Notes under the pieces: generated by a model
What the model saw: only the letters and a program-made list of their open reading frames with translations
What the model was told of the DNA's origin: nothing
Database searches by the model: none
DNA from: Montifringilla adamsi
Lineage: Eukaryota; Chordata; Aves; Passeriformes; Passeridae
Reading direction: 5' to 3'
Assembly: GCA_017590115.1 (NCBI GenBank)
Contig: JAGGNK010007559.1
Location: 6,736,641 to 6,800,640, forward strand
DNA length: 64,000 nucleotides
Shown here: positions 12,651 through 26,224 of the stretch, piece after piece
Layout of the letters: every line of letters begins with the position of its first letter
Numbering within the stretch: the first letter of the stretch is position 1
Program-made: the position numbers and the translations under genes

Positions 12651-15600
12651 GGGCTGTCCAGTCCGTGCTTCCGCGACCTCCGCGTGGCTCCTGTCCCCAC
12701 AGACACCGCCCAGGACACACCACCAAAGCGGCCGCCAAATCCACCCCTGGCACCCCCTTGGCCGCGCAAGGCCCGGCTCCCTCACACACATTGCCGTGGC
12801 CGGCCCGTACAAGCCCCGCCGGTGCCTCAGAGGTGTCATGGAGCAGCTCCAAGGTGCGGGGATGAACGGCAGCGAGGCCGTGGCGGTGCGGGAGGGGTTG
12901 GCACAAGGCTGTTGTGGCTTTAGATGTTGGATCCGACCAGGGCTGGGACACAGCCAAGGGCCTGCAGGGCCACAGGCCTGGTGGGGAACGCCAACACCTC
13001 AGCAATCATGGCAGAATAAAAAAAAATGCAATTTACTATTTTGGATTATTCCATGGAAATTGAGTTCCAGCATGGCTCGGGCAGCTGGAGTACAGGGCCC
13101 AGCAATGCTGCTCGCCTGGCTCTCAAAAGCACGAGGCTGCACGTTTTGGATCGTGCACCTCCCTCCAGCCCCAGCAGAAAACTCACAGGACAGACTTTAA
13201 CTCACCACATGTTGGCTGCTGACCCATGTCACATCCACCTCTGATTTGGTGACCAGGGGCTCCCTGAAACTTCCACAGACACATATCACAATTTTTACTC
13301 CAAAACCTATGCATCAGCAATATTATTTCAATGAGCACTTGCATAAAGGAGGGAGAAAGGGGAAAGAAAATCCATCTTTTCCAGCTACCCCTCCCAGTTT
13401 CCACTAATAACAGCCCTTAATACCCCCAAAACACTTTCTGGAGAAAAGTATTTTTTTGGTATGGAGAACACAAGGATTCTGTTACATCCCTCTATATGCA
13501 CAACATGAGTTGTCCAGCACCTGAATTAATCACCAGTCTTAATATCAGCACAGATCATGAAAGATAAGAACTGTTAAATGTACACAAACAGGACCAATGT
13601 ATTATTTTTTCTAATCTAGGATCCATTTAAAAAAATCCGTTTTGGTTTGTTGTTTTTTTTTTTTTTAAGCTCCAATGACTACTTAGATCCCCAGGGAATT
13701 CTCTGTTGCATCACATTTTTTTTAGAGATAGATTAAAGGGAAATTTTAAGCAACATGACACATGTTTTAATTCTATTATCCCTTAGGCTTGGGCATTAAG
13801 AAGTCAAATGATACCTACCTGCACACAGGTAAACATCTGCTCTCTCAGGAACTTGCATTAGTATTTTGTCATCTAAATGTGTCTTATTCAAACCCACAGG
13901 ATTTTACTCTTTAATTTATACCCCTGAGACACACACACAGAGCCACTTTTTAAAGTCAAGATGAGGAAAAACCCGTTCCCTGTGACACAGGTTTTCACAC
14001 AGAGCTTTAGAATTCTAAACCTTAAGTGTTTCCAAGGGGCCCCACTGATCTCTCACAGGCCTGGCTGCAGGGTGACCTGAAATAAAAGCTGCTTTTCTGA
14101 TTATTCATCCATTACAAGATGGATAGTTTATGAAGATGGCTACAGAAGCTGAGCTTACAGACCCATCACAGGATGATGACAGTTGACCAGAACAATTCTC
14201 AGCAGCTGTCTGGAGCACTCAGACACCAAACAATTCCACCTGTTGAAATTCCACCAGCAAGGAATGCACAATGTATTGTGCATTCTGGAAGTCTGAACAA
14301 GACTCCAGGAACTGCAAGGGTTAGGCAAGGGGAGATAACCTTGGTCTGAGAAAAGCCTCAGCTTGGTCATCCTTCTGTGACCAAGGGTTTCTTCATGCCA
14401 GTCTCTGCTACGTATGGCTGTCACAGAGAGCATCCCTCGTTTATTCCAGGCACAAGGCACAAAAAAAGAGGGTTTGACTCAGTTTTCTCTTGCCCCATTT
14501 CATTCCCAGCTGAAGTGCCAGCTAATAAACAATCCTTGCCACAGCTGGATTTTCCCTGTCAGATTTTTGCATCTGGAGTGATGCATGGAGGTTCAGTGGA
14601 ACATGGATCCTACAGATCCAATGGTTTGTCCCAAAGAGCTGATGTTGTTTGCAAGAGTTGTGAAAGTTGCTCTGGTACCTCCCTACATCTTCAGGAAAAG
14701 TTCCCAACAGCCTGTCAGTGTTTGGGATGGGGAATTGCACCAGAGTGCCCAGACTCCTCTCAAAGCTGTAGAGATGTAGCTCTGAACAAAACAAAAAGCA
14801 GTGGCCAGTTCCTGCTGCTCTTCTTGTCTGGACATCCAACACCACCAAGCCTGGTCGTGCACTCCAAAGTGTTCCTCCTTACTGGGAAAAAGCAGGGTTG
14901 CTGGAAGGGGAAGTCAGTGTCCCAGTCTTGTTTTGTTTCAGTTTTCTTAAACAGTGAAGTTTTCTTATTTAAGTGATCCTTCAAGAGCCCTTGCAGGGAA
15001 TCAGATGTGCTTGACGGGATCCAAGTACTGGGTGCTGAAAGGGGGAGATCTAAGCCACCAAAACCAGCACAAAATTCACCACAAATGGTATCTTTTGCAT
15101 CCATGTTCCCCTGAAGAATATTCCTTTCCAAGGGAGAAACTCTACTAGTTGGGCTTAGCCTTTCCCCAGTACTCCAAAGCCATCCTCACACAGGGATTAT
15201 TTAAACCTACAGCTCTTCCCCACAGTGCCCATTCCCACTGCAGCTCCAGTGACTCACACACATCCCTTGTCCTTCTCCAGCACCTGCTGGCCTTCCCTTC
15301 TGGGATCTCAGCTGACACCCAGCCAGTCCTTCCACAGCACCACCCACCCTGCCTCACCCCTCCCATGTAAACTGAAATCCTTCCAGGACAAGGGAAAACT
15401 CTTCCCTTAAAGGGACTTTAACCATTCCATAAACACCTGGGTGTGGCTCCCAACACCTCCATGTTACAGTAACATCACCTTCCCGTGCTGCTAGGGAAGA
15501 CACGAGGAAACCCCTGGAATTAAACATCTTGGAGGTCAAACAAAACTGAGAATAGGGATTAAAATTCCATCTTCCATTTATCCTCACACTCCTACATCCT

Positions 15601-18600
15601 AATCACCCAGAAGTGCTGGACCACCAATTCCTTCTGCCACTACATCCTGAAAAAGCAAGACAAACTAAAGGATTGATTACTCCCTATCAGAACACATTGT
15701 CTGGAAACTCATCACAGGCGGAATAAACAAACCTCAATAAACCAGAGAATTAAATGCATTAATTATGCTGTTAATATAATTAATAATAATCCAAGTTATG
15801 TAAATGCTTTTAGATTAATACTCCACAAGAGTCCATCACAGCAGCTGACACATATGTACGGAGAAGAGGCCACTACCTAAAATTCTAAGAAAAATACTTG
15901 GATTTATTGTTCACATGATGACCAAGGAGGCATCTTTTCATCTTTAGCTTTGCAAACAAATTGCTGTTCCTTAGAAATTCAGTTACTTCCAGCTGGCTGA
16001 AGCCTAGGAAGTCTCTTTCAGCCAGTCACATTATGCCTTTTCATTAATGTTGCAGTAAGAGACACAATAGAACCAGCATCCACCAGGCAAATGACAGCAC
16101 TTAGGTTACACTGACTCGGAAGTAATGAAGTGAAGGTACTAGAAAGGAAAATTCCTGCTGGAAAACCAACTTGCTTTGACCTTAACCCTTGCAGAGATGC
16201 TGTCTCTGTTCTGATATCGCAGTTATCCTGAAGCAGTAATTATCTTCGTGTTACTTCAGGGATTTTTCTTTGTTAAAAACACCTCCATATGCCAGCACAA
16301 GAATCTCTCTCATGTTACCATTTGGAGTATTTCTTTACAGGCCTGGCAGCTCGGAAGATTCCATGTCAGAGCAGCCTTGCACTCCTCATCCCCTTCTGAA
16401 TCAGCACCTCGGGCCACTGACCCCCACAGGAGCCCCCTGGGGTGGCTGTGATCCCCACTGTGCAGATAAACAAAGCCATTGATTTTCAGGTGTCAACCAC
16501 CCAAACCAGCTGATTTCCATCTGACATTATCTCCCCTGCACATGAATAAAAAAATGCCTTACTTAAGGTACCTGACAGAATTTTGGTTACCTATTTTTAA
16601 AGAACTGGTCATGTTCACAACTCATTTGAAAGACTAAAACCTCAGCACAGGCTGAAGGGCTCCAGCCATCCACCAGAACTCACCAGGGGACTGCATCCAA
16701 TTATAACTTACTCCATTCTTTTTCATTTAAAAACCATGGGAGAAATATTAACTAAATTGCATGGCAATCACTTTAGAACACATTATTTGAAAATTGTGAG
16801 TAATAATGTAATTTTCCCAGGCTCTTGAAAGATCCCAGCTGTTTAATAAAACATGAAGACCTTACCTCCCAACTAGCCTGACAAGACCTCTTTGCCCACT
16901 TTTCCTTTATCCTCCAACAACTGGACTTCCAGAAGCCCATGTGGCTACAAGTGTAAACCCAGGAACTACCACAAACCAAACCAAGCAGCAAAGTGTACCC
17001 CAAATAAGTTGATTCAAATTGTCCATATCCCTGTACTCCACAGCACTTCCAAATCACCACCCCCAGCAGCAGCTTCCCTAAAAGAGGTAGTCACAGTAAA
17101 ACCACAGAGGATTCCAGCAATCAGGAATCCACAGGTAAATCTGTAGCACCAGAGGAGCAGTACAGACAAAAACAAGTTCTGACATAAAGAGAGTATTTGC
17201 AAGACCACGCAGAAAGACTGCTAATTTTCTTTTTTTAAAAAGGACTGTATTTCTGCATTACTGTTACACCAACGTGTTATATATCAGAACCAGAAATCAC
17301 CCCACGTTTGCTGCACTAATGGAAATGCAACATTTGAGGCTCTTGAGGAACTAAGTCACTGAAGTTGTTTTTGTGATTAGATTAAAAAAACAAGAAACTA
17401 TATCAGAAAAGACTATTTAACACTTTTTTTTGGCTGGAGTCACCACCTAACAGAACACCATTCAGCATTGTTAGAGAATTATTTCAGGAACATAAGCAAG
17501 CCCAGGTTAACAGCAAAAAGATGAAAAGTGGAGGAATGTAGGTGAATGCTGCACATAAGTTCATGACAGATGAAGTAACACTCAACTAATTCAGGAAATG
17601 AAGACATTGTTTTTAAAAGCTCTTCAGTATCTGTCACTTGACGTCTGTTGCCTCAGGAAATAAAAAGTACAAGGCAAGATACAACAGGGAGCTTTGAGCT
17701 TCACAATATTAAGTTGAGCTGAAAAAAAATCGTATTTAAGGAGACCTCACCCTTTCTTCAGAAACTAAAGCAAGTCCAAACACCTTTTTTGGCCAAACAA
17801 GATAAAGACAGCTTTCTCCTGGGAAAAGTCTTGGCATGACATCAAGTTGAAAGAATTTTATACACCGGTATCAGAAGTTTAGCCAGCTTAAAAGCCAGAG
17901 ATCCTAAAGCCAAAGAGCAATGTATTCCACATGTAACCTAGGAGAGATGTTGAAATATATTCCCCCACCACCCTCTTCTTCAAAGTAGATTTTTCTAGAC
18001 CTTTTAGACTTGAATATGTAAACATTTGTTCACAAGAAGGAATTTCAATCCTGCAAAACACCACAGAAGTCTATAAGATACATCCCACAATGAGAAGTAA
18101 TCTGCTTGGCAACAGCATTTCCTTGAATTAAAACAAAGGTACACAGTAGATTACATTCTTCAGCTACAGACTCAAGTGCAACTGCAAAAACAGATGTTAA
18201 TTTTCCCTGTATCTCCACTAGATGAAACTAATGGAGCATCAAATGTGTTATTTCTGACAGAAGACAAACAGATCACAACTCATCAGCTAAATGCACACAC
18301 CCATCATTCTGCCACAAAACTTTCAACTCAAGCAGGCACAGGCCCCACATGTAACAATCACTCCTTGAATTAACTGCTACAAAAAACACCACCAAATAGT
18401 GGCCTCTTCAAAGAAATTTATACCTAAAAAAGCATGAACTTACTATAAAATATTGGAACATTCCTAGGACATCAGAGAATGCTGTGGGTTTGACAGGTAT
18501 ATCATCTTCCATGAACGTCCATGGATTTCACTCCAACCTCAAAACTTCCCCCAAAAGTTCCCCAAGAGCTCAAGAATTGCAGAAAAGACTTGTGAAAAAC

Positions 18601-19200
18601 ACCACCATCACTGTACCTCCCTTCAGTACCTCCAGCCTCTTTCCCTCTTCCAAGCAGAACAGCAGAGTGGGGTAAAGCAGAGCTTGGAATCTCCATCACC
18701 ATAGCTAAATACACCCAAAAACAGAACTCAATTTTTTATTTTTGCTTTACATTTCCAAGCAGCTCCCATTTGATACCATGGTAAACTGAACGGTTAATGA
18801 AATTATTTGCTCTCTTTAACTTGATGTTTACATCAATAAGCATTCAAATACAGAGTCTTGAATAAACTACTGCAACAACAATATTGATGCTTCTATTAAA
18901 GACTGACAAGAAGAGCTCAACCCAAAGGCATTACCAAGTAGTTCAGTATTTTGCAGTTTGACTAATCAAACAGTTTTGGCTTAGCAGAACATTCACAAAA
19001 AAATAAAAATAAATCAAATAAAGAGAAAACTGACTTCTATTTCCAGTTCAACTGCTGACTGACAGACCTCAAGGAAGCCTTTCCTTTTTTAACAGTGTCC
19101 TGCCTAGATAGGGGGGATTATGCTTACTTACCACAGAGAAAGCTGAGATTTGAGAAGCATAAAGTGCTGCAGAGAAAGAAATACAGGTGCTGAGTACTAT
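12651..19200. other. Intergenic region between JPT1 and SUMO2
   Basis: No exon of a recognisable gene was found in about 6.5 kb of AT-rich sequence. It holds short homopolymer runs, such as a T run near 13650, and a near-perfect palindrome at 14262-14285. The part closest to 19200 may be an extended SUMO2 3'UTR, since a second AATAAA lies at 18735-18740 on the minus strand. Confidence 0.55.
14262..14285. repeat. Near-perfect 24-bp palindrome
   Basis: The 11-base arm GAATGCACAAT is followed by GT and then its exact reverse complement ATTGTGCATTC. It lies in the JPT1-SUMO2 intergenic region, and I know of no named element with this sequence. Confidence 0.85.
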
Positions 19201-19245
19201 TACTCCACAGAAAAAGAAAGAAAACTGGTTATTTTAAACAAGAAG

Positions 19246-19251
19246 TTTATT
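19246..19251 (-). terminator. Candidate SUMO2 poly(A) signal
   Basis: AATAAA on the minus strand lies about 605 bp beyond the SUMO2 stop codon and is followed by a T/G-rich stretch. Another AATAAA further downstream, at 18735-18740, could serve a longer 3'UTR. The choice is inferred from the hexamer and distance only. Confidence 0.45.
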
Positions 19252-19855
19252 TAAACAACAAGACGTTTTACTTGAAGGGAAAACTATCTAGGACTTTTTT
19301 TTTTCCTTTTTTTTTAAAGAGTAATTTACCCCTACTTAGACAGAGATTGCTCTACATGTAACAGCTACGTACAAAAAAGTTATAAAATTGCCCTTGGTTT
19401 TACAATGATAAAAGAAAAACATTGAAATTATCCAATCAAACAAGGTATGCAAGGTTTTTGTTTTTGAACAGTGAGAGCAAAATAACTTACTGGAATATAA
19501 AGATAACTCGGCTTATTCTGTGATTCTGTAAAAGTAGAAGGAGCATGCCACTAATGGAGAGAGGGGCATTTTCACAGAACCAGTTTGTTTTCCCACCCCA
19601 TCTCCATTAAATGTTGATCAAAACATACCATTGGCCATTTAGTTAAAAAAAAATATGCATTATGCCTGTGCACATCACCAGTTACTTTATGTACAATAAA
19701 AGGAATAAGAAAAAAAATCAGAGAGAAGAGAGAAAACTATACTGCAGTAGTCAGGATGTGGCTGAACCAAGTCTCATTTTTCTAATTGTGAAGTGTCGCC
19801 TGTGGGAGCACAGTTCTGGAGAGGAAAGTAGCAGGTTCTTTTTTGTGTGTTTGTT

Positions 19856-22800
19856 TTAGTAAACTCCTCCTGTTTGCTGCTGGAACACATCAATTGTATC
19901 TTCATCCTCCATTTCCAACTACAGCAGAAAAAAAGAAAAAAGGGCTTTCAACTCTTCTCACATCTCCACAGCAGCCTGGGTTATTCTTACAGTTCCTGAC
20001 TTTATGTTTACTTTTTATGCAACTTAACCAGAGAAGCCCCACTCCCCTTCACCACCACCCTTTTATACATTTAACAAAACTCACTAAACTCAAAAGCAAA
20101 TTGCACAGGAAAAAAAAATGCCAATTGATAACTGTTGACCTAGAATGAATTCTAGTACTAACTTCAGGGTACACTGTGTGACTCCTAAGAAACAGATTGG
20201 TAATATTTGATTTCTGTTGCCTGCTTTGCCATTGCACCTTTGTTCTCCTATTTACTCCCTCAGTTTACCTTAAAACATTGCCACAATTCCAGTTGGCTGC
20301 TGTTGCTAAAATGGCTACAGTAATGGGGAAGCAGACTGGAATTAAAGCCTCTGCCCAACCAGGCAGTAAAACCAAGGATCAGCAAGCACAAAAAAATTAA
20401 AAACACTTGGCATGTAACCATGTAACAATTGACAGTGAAGAACAACAATACTTCATTAACATAATTCTCTTTTTTCACCCTAAGTTTTACAGCTGATATT
20501 CCTGGGATGTTAATGGCACCTACTGACAAAATCTGTACCAAAACTGAAGGACTGCTGTAACTAATTCAAGTTATATTTCTAAACAGACTCAATTGCTGCT
20601 TAGGAAATCAAACTAGTCTATGCTATTTACCACAGCTATAAACAGACTGGTCTAAGCTTCAGCAAAACATGGATAGAACAGAAAAATCATCCTGTTGCCT
20701 CAATTATCAGTATTGTAAATTAAAAAGTTCCATAGATTGGGGCCACAAGAGGCACAATCTTTGAAGCAACAGCTTGGAAAATTCAGAACTGAAAACTAAA
20801 GTCCGTTATTTCATTACAAGTGGTTCTGAACAGCAGATAAAACTATCACTTGGTCAGGCTGATTAAACACAGCTCCGTGGAGCAGGACAGAAAAATGCTC
20901 CAGGGCCACAGGGAACCATTCTGTTCTTGGAATGCCATCATTCAAATACTTACAGACAACCCAAACTTCACCATATTCATTAATTCCATGCTACTGAAAC
21001 AGCTTCAGATCACAAACAACAGAAATTACTTTTGTATTACAAATGCAAGCTTGCAAACAGGATCTCTCTGATAGCATCCTGGCAAGCTTTTATATAAAAA
21101 ATAATGCCATTGCTTCAAGAAAAACTCAATTCTTAGCTTACCATCCTTATCTCAGAGGCATGAATCAATAAAGTGAAAGTTTTACAGAACTCACCATCTG
21201 TACACTGTACTTAATTTTTCTGTTTTATTATTACAGTGATACAGATTTATTATTCAAAACACCAAAAGTCTTGGATTCCATTTCTAATCATCCTAATGTA
21301 GTTACACCAAAATAATGGTAGAAAAGACCCAGTTCTATCAGTAATATATACATTTACATAAGTATTTGATAGGAAACAGAAGCATCAACTCCTGCAGCAA
21401 ATTTCAAATAGCTCTTTAGTCTTGCTTGTGCTGTTTACCTGTGCAGGTGTGTCTGTTTCATTAATTGGCTGCCCATCGAACCGGAATCTGATTTGCCTCA
21501 TTGACAACCCCTGGACAAAGAGAAATAACACAAAGGGAAATAAACCTGGTGCAAAAGTACTCAGTAGTTTACCCTTGAACTCGTCACTGAATTGCAGCAT
21601 CATCATTAAAAGCCACCAGAGATTCCATCCTTCCCTCATGCCCTGACTTTTAGGCATTTCACTCCAAATCCCTGCAATCTGTTTTGTATTAAACACTGCA
21701 TTGTGTCCAACAACTCATGAGAAGCAACAGTGCCCCCACTGACCAAGTTAAAATAGAGCCACTTCTGCTACACCCCAAAGGCTGGCAGGTTTGTTGTGCT
21801 TTTGAGTAATTCACTTAAAAACTAGGTGCAACACTCTAGGTAATAAATGTCCAACAATGACACTCAACACTCCCTTTTCATCTTCCCCACAAAGGTATTC
21901 TCAAGTGTTTCTTCCAGAAATGCAACAACAAAATTAGCCTGCAGCAGCTAAGAGTAAAAAATGGGAACTTTTTGATCTCCAGTTCCTATTCTAAAGAAAT
22001 CAATGTATCGATTTTTTCCATGCACAGATGGAAAAGATAAAGGAATTTTCTACTTCCAAATTAGCCAGTATTTTGGATAAGCATTTCTACCACACAACAC
22101 TCATTTTACTGACCTCTTCCAGCCCTAGAAGAATATCCTCTCATCCTCACCTGAGCCAACAGACTGAAAAATGTAACTTGTAACCAACCTATCCTGATAA
22201 CATCAGATCCAAAATCACCAGTGAGTTTTCCAAAGTATTTTACAGGTATTTTGTCAGTGACATCTGGGGATACAAACTTGCTTTCCAGTTCTATCCATTC
22301 TCTCCAGAGTATCTAACTATCCAAGAGCCCAATCTGGTTTTGAAGCCAATCCAATGGATTGCAGGGTCGTGCTTTGGCATCTCTGAGTTAGAAGAGAAGC
22401 CTTCATTCAGCCTGGCAAGAGCGGATGTCACACACAACAGAAAACAATGTAGTAATTATGTCTGAGGAGTAGATTTGTCAGGAAAAATATTTTAATAAAT
22501 GTGAGTAAACTTTTTTTATTAACTTTATGGTTCACAAAAAAATGCCTTCTCCAGCATCAAGACACTGCAGTGTTCACTCAGAACATCATCTGGTCTAAGG
22601 AAGTGTGTGGCTCAGTCTCATGGCAGCAACACATTTCTGCACAGCAACATTTGGTCTGAGCCCTTTTCTCTGACACTGTGTTTCTTGAAACATGTATTTC
22701 CCATTCCCAGAGTGTTGTTTTTGTCCAGGCTCATGACAACTTTATGAACTAAATAAATGTTAGCTGAAAACATACTGAAAACCTTTGGTGAGCTTAGCAT

Positions 22801-24646
22801 CTACAAAACATGAAGTATGATCCATGGATGATTTTTTCACCATTTAATCACAAATAGTTTTGATCTTCTCAACAGGTCACTCAAATTTAGTTATTTCCAT
22901 TTTAGATCTACTACACACAACATATGATTATCATCCTTTATAGCTGCTAAGTTCTCTGTCACCTCTCCAAAATTACGGATTTATGTTGGGGTGTACCTAG
23001 CTAGGTAAATAAATACATGAATAAAATCTAACTTCTAGAGACATGTAGAACAAATGTTTTTTGTTCATAAACATTCAGCAAAATTTCAAAAGCAAGCACC
23101 TAAAGACAAATCCATATCCACTAAAGTATTCTTTGGATACTTAGTAGCTTAAAACTAAGATCCCAAAAAATGTCTCCCATTCTCAAGATTTACTGATGTT
23201 TTTCCTCCAGTTGATACCTGGGTTTGTGGGGGTTTTTTTGTTGTTTTTGGGGTTTTTTTGTTTTTTGGGGTTTTTTTGCTGGCTTTGGTTTTGTTTTTCT
23301 TTAAGCAGAGTAAACATTTTGGCAATCTAAGACAATTTGGACTATTACTTTTGCTTGCTTCAAAGTAACTAAAAATGAACGATACTTTAAAATATTTTTA
23401 TGCCAGGATTTATAGACAAATAACCAATCCTCAAATTCCCTGACAGACAGATATACCTGCACTCTATGACTGGAAAAAGCAACACAGTGATTTGAAAAAT
23501 AGAACAAGAGTTTGTATGACTGAGGTAGGAAAAACAAACTCACAGCTTCCAACATTCACTGATTTCTCCACAGAACACTCACACAAGAACACATTCACAT
23601 GTTCAGCAAGAGCTAATTTTTCCTGTCTTTACTCTTATTCTGTTGTGGCACAGGGCAAACGAAAGAGGTTTTACCACTCTCTATGTGAATCACAGGGTTT
23701 TTCCTGGTGATGAAATAGCTGCACCAATATCTTACACTGACTTTATTGTATGCAATAGTATCCTTGAGTATTTATGTTTAAAAAAATTAAAAATTCACAA
23801 ATTCTGAACACTTCTGTAGAGATAGAACTTTTTGAAGGCAGACAGTCACTAAATATTGTGGATACCAAAATTTCCCTAATCAGGAGCTTCAGAAGGAGGA
23901 GTTCCATGGCTCTACTCAAACAGGTGTTTTTAAAACTTGCATTAGCTGCTTGCATCCTCACAGACTGGCTGCAGCTGCCACCACATCAGCAAACACATGG
24001 GGTGTGTGTGTCTCTGAGAATATTCATTTGTCAACCAGGACACAAGAGAAAAAACAAAGCTCATATTTAAATGTACAAGCTCCTTCTCAAGGTATTTTCT
24101 CATTGCAGTACAATTAAGCTAATATATCAGGAGCCAGTGACCAGTCCAAGAAGTCACTCAGAGCTATAAAAATCCCTGATTATCATTTAACTCTCTCTTC
24201 CCTAAGTTCATTCCAAACCCACCCTTTCCACATGAATATTTCTAAACATTAGAGCAGCAGTTACCTCCCAGAAGCCTCCACCTATAAATGCAGATTTCAT
24301 AGACGACAACAACTTTATTTCACCCATTTCCTGCCACAACCCTCTCAAGTCCACCGAGTAACAGACCCCAAGGACAATACATTTCACAGCACAGTTAGTT
24401 TCTGTTCCATCTCTATCATTTTGTGTATTTACTGAAGTTTTAAGACTTCAAATGTTTTCCTCTATCCCTGTGGAGAGCAGCTCTCCCCCAGACACCGTTC
24501 TCCTGAGATCATACCTGTCGTTCACAATAGGCTTTCATTAGTTTACTAAGTGGTGTGTGCCTCTTAATCTTAAACTGCACCACAGACCCATCTTGCCCTG
24601 CCACCTTCAGATTAATGTGGTCATTGTTTTCAGTCTTCACTCCTTC
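19856..24646 (-). CDS. SUMO2: SUMO2, small ubiquitin-like modifier 2 (exons 2-4; first exon not found)
   Basis: Three coding exons are read on the minus strand: 24646-24515 (44 codons), 21510-21439 (24 codons) and 19918-19856 (20 codons plus stop). All junctions are GT-AG in phase 0. They give residues 8-95 of the 95-residue modifier, apparently identical to vertebrate SUMO2. Visible features are VKTE, the acceptor site around K11 used for poly-SUMO chains; the beta-grasp ubiquitin fold with the SIM-binding stretch [12 protein letters not shown]; and the C-terminal QQQTGG-VY, where SENP proteases cut to expose the diglycine. SUMO2 is conjugated to lysines of many nuclear proteins through SAE1/SAE2 and UBC9. 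The first seven residues (MADEKPK) need a separate exon, which I could not find in the CpG island upstream; see findings. SUMO3 is excluded by the short C-terminal tail and the gene order. Confidence 0.95.
23228..23299. repeat. T/G-rich low-complexity tract in SUMO2 intron 2
   Basis: Irregular repeats of GGGG followed by runs of T, with about eight G blocks and T runs of 5-7, lie between SUMO2 exons 2 and 3. This is a simple sequence that could be length-variable. Confidence 0.8.
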
Positions 24647-24944
24647 CTGTGGAGGAAATAAAAGAAAAAAAAAAAAGTAACCAACACTTTTTAAAAAACG
24701 TATGAAACAAGAAGTTAACACTTTACCAAAGTGCAACAGGTTATTGAAAAGGAGGAAATAAAGATATTAAAGCTGTTTACTAACTTGAAACCTTGAATTA
24801 GGGAATAAAGGTCAGCGCTTTTCAGTTGAAAATTTAAAGGAAGAAAAGCCACATACAAAAAAAAAATCTGGTATTAACTGTTATTCTGCAGACTGGAAAT
24901 TTAGCAGTGAAGAATTACCAGGCCAGGCATTCAACACAGGAAAA

Positions 24945-24974
24945 AAAAAGAAAAAAAAAAAAAAGAAAAAGAAG
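24945..24974. repeat. A-rich low-complexity tract
   Basis: A run of A broken by single G bases lies upstream of SUMO2 exon 2. It is simple sequence and no transposon body is visible beside it. Confidence 0.8.
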
Positions 24975-25510
24975 TTATTTCTATCAAAAGCACAACAATA
25001 TGCAACACCAGTGTTCCCACTGAATAGAATTAAGTTACCTATGTTATACTACGATCTGTTATAGCTGATTTGTGTTATAATTGTGCTCCCAACCAGCAGC
25101 AAGGCTCTTTCTCATTGCACCTCAAACTTTTTCCTACCGTTTGATGTCGTTATTAAAAAAACTTTCCAGATACTTTAAAGGGCTGTGTTTCAAACGGTGA
25201 TAAAACCTGAAACAGCCCAGGTCTTCTCCTTCAGAAAATGTTTAAAAAAACTCCACATCAAGCAGCCCGACCCTCCCGGAGCGGAGAACTGCGGAGGATC
25301 AACTTCCAGCTCCGTCCCTCGTGTTCTGGCCGGGCCTCAGGGCACAGGGACGGGGATCGGGGCTGTCCCGCTCCGGGGCTGTCCGGCACCCCCAATTCCA
25401 GCTTTGTTTTCCCTCTCTTCTGGGAGCCGGGTCCCGCCATGTGTCAGCCCGCGCGCGGCCCCGCGCCCTCCGCCACTTCCAACTCGGTTTGAAAATAGTG
25501 TGGGGGAGGA

Positions 25511-25559
25511 AAAAAGAAAAAAAAAAAAAAAAAAGCAAAAAAAAAAAAAAAAAAAAAAA
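25511..25559. repeat. Poly(A) block inside the SUMO2 CpG island
   Basis: Runs of A (18 and about 24 bases) separated by GC and a short GAAAAAAG stretch sit between very GC-rich flanks. Such blocks are error-prone in sequencing and assembly. Confidence 0.85.
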
Positions 25560-25726
25560 GCCAACCCCCCCGGCGGTGGCCTCTGTTAATTCCTGCCGTG
25601 CGGAGCGGAGCCCCCGCGGCCCCCCCGGCCCCGAGCGGGGCCAGAGGCGGCACAAAGGGGCCGGAGCCGTGCGGGGACCGTGAGGGCAGCGGCTGCCGAG
25701 GTAGCCGGCGGGGATGCTGCGGCCGC

Positions 25727-25752
25727 GGAGGAGGAGGAGGAGGAGGAGGAAG
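25727..25752. repeat. (GGA)n trinucleotide microsatellite
   Basis: About eight GGA units in tandem lie in the CpG island upstream of SUMO2, probably in 5' flank or 5'UTR. Confidence 0.85.
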
Positions 25753-26224
25753 GCAGCAGCAACCGCCTCCAGACCTGCCTCTCTCCCCGCGGAGGGCGGG
25801 AAGGCGGCCCGGGCTCGCTCCCCCTCTCCCCGGGGATCCCCCGCCCGCCCCGGGAGCCGCGGCCTCGGCCCCCCCCACCCGCGCAGGAAACGCGGCCGCG
25901 CTGCCCGCGCGCTGCGTGCGCGCGCCCCTGCCCCGCCCCGCGCGGCGGGCATTGTCCTTCGCAAAATGGCCGCCCGGCCACCCTCAGCGCCCCGCACCGC
26001 TCCTCGCACCGGGCCCCGCACCGCGCCCTTCCCGAACAGAACTTCCCTTAGCCACCCCCAGCATCCTTGGCCCACTCACATCTTAAATCTCCTCAAATCT
26101 CCTCAAAGCCGCTGGGCCACCTTCCACGGCCCCTCAGTGCCCCTTCAGTGCCTCACGCGCTGTTCTTTGCACATGCACCTTCCCGATCGAACGGGCAGGC
26201 CAGGGAGGTTGTGAGTCCCTGTTC

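Larger units (their letters stand above)
25250..26060 (-). promoter_or_regulatory. CpG island, presumed SUMO2 promoter region
   Basis: GC- and CpG-rich sequence lies 0.6-1.4 kb upstream of SUMO2 exon 2, where exon 1 and the transcription start are expected. It is interrupted by an A homopolymer block at 25511-25559 and a GGA trinucleotide repeat at 25727-25752. No minus-strand ATG here opens a reading of MADEKPK before a GT donor. Confidence 0.7.

Noticed and set aside
19500..19530. ATTCTGTGATTCTGT as a CR1 tail
   Set aside because: The terminal octamer-like repeat is present, but the sequence before it does not follow a CR1 3' end, so the match is too short to call.
25299..26075. Minus-strand open frames of 131-258 codons in the SUMO2 CpG island
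   Set aside because: They contain long homopolymer-encoded Phe runs and Gly/Ala/Arg-rich text. They are compositional artefacts, not a gene.
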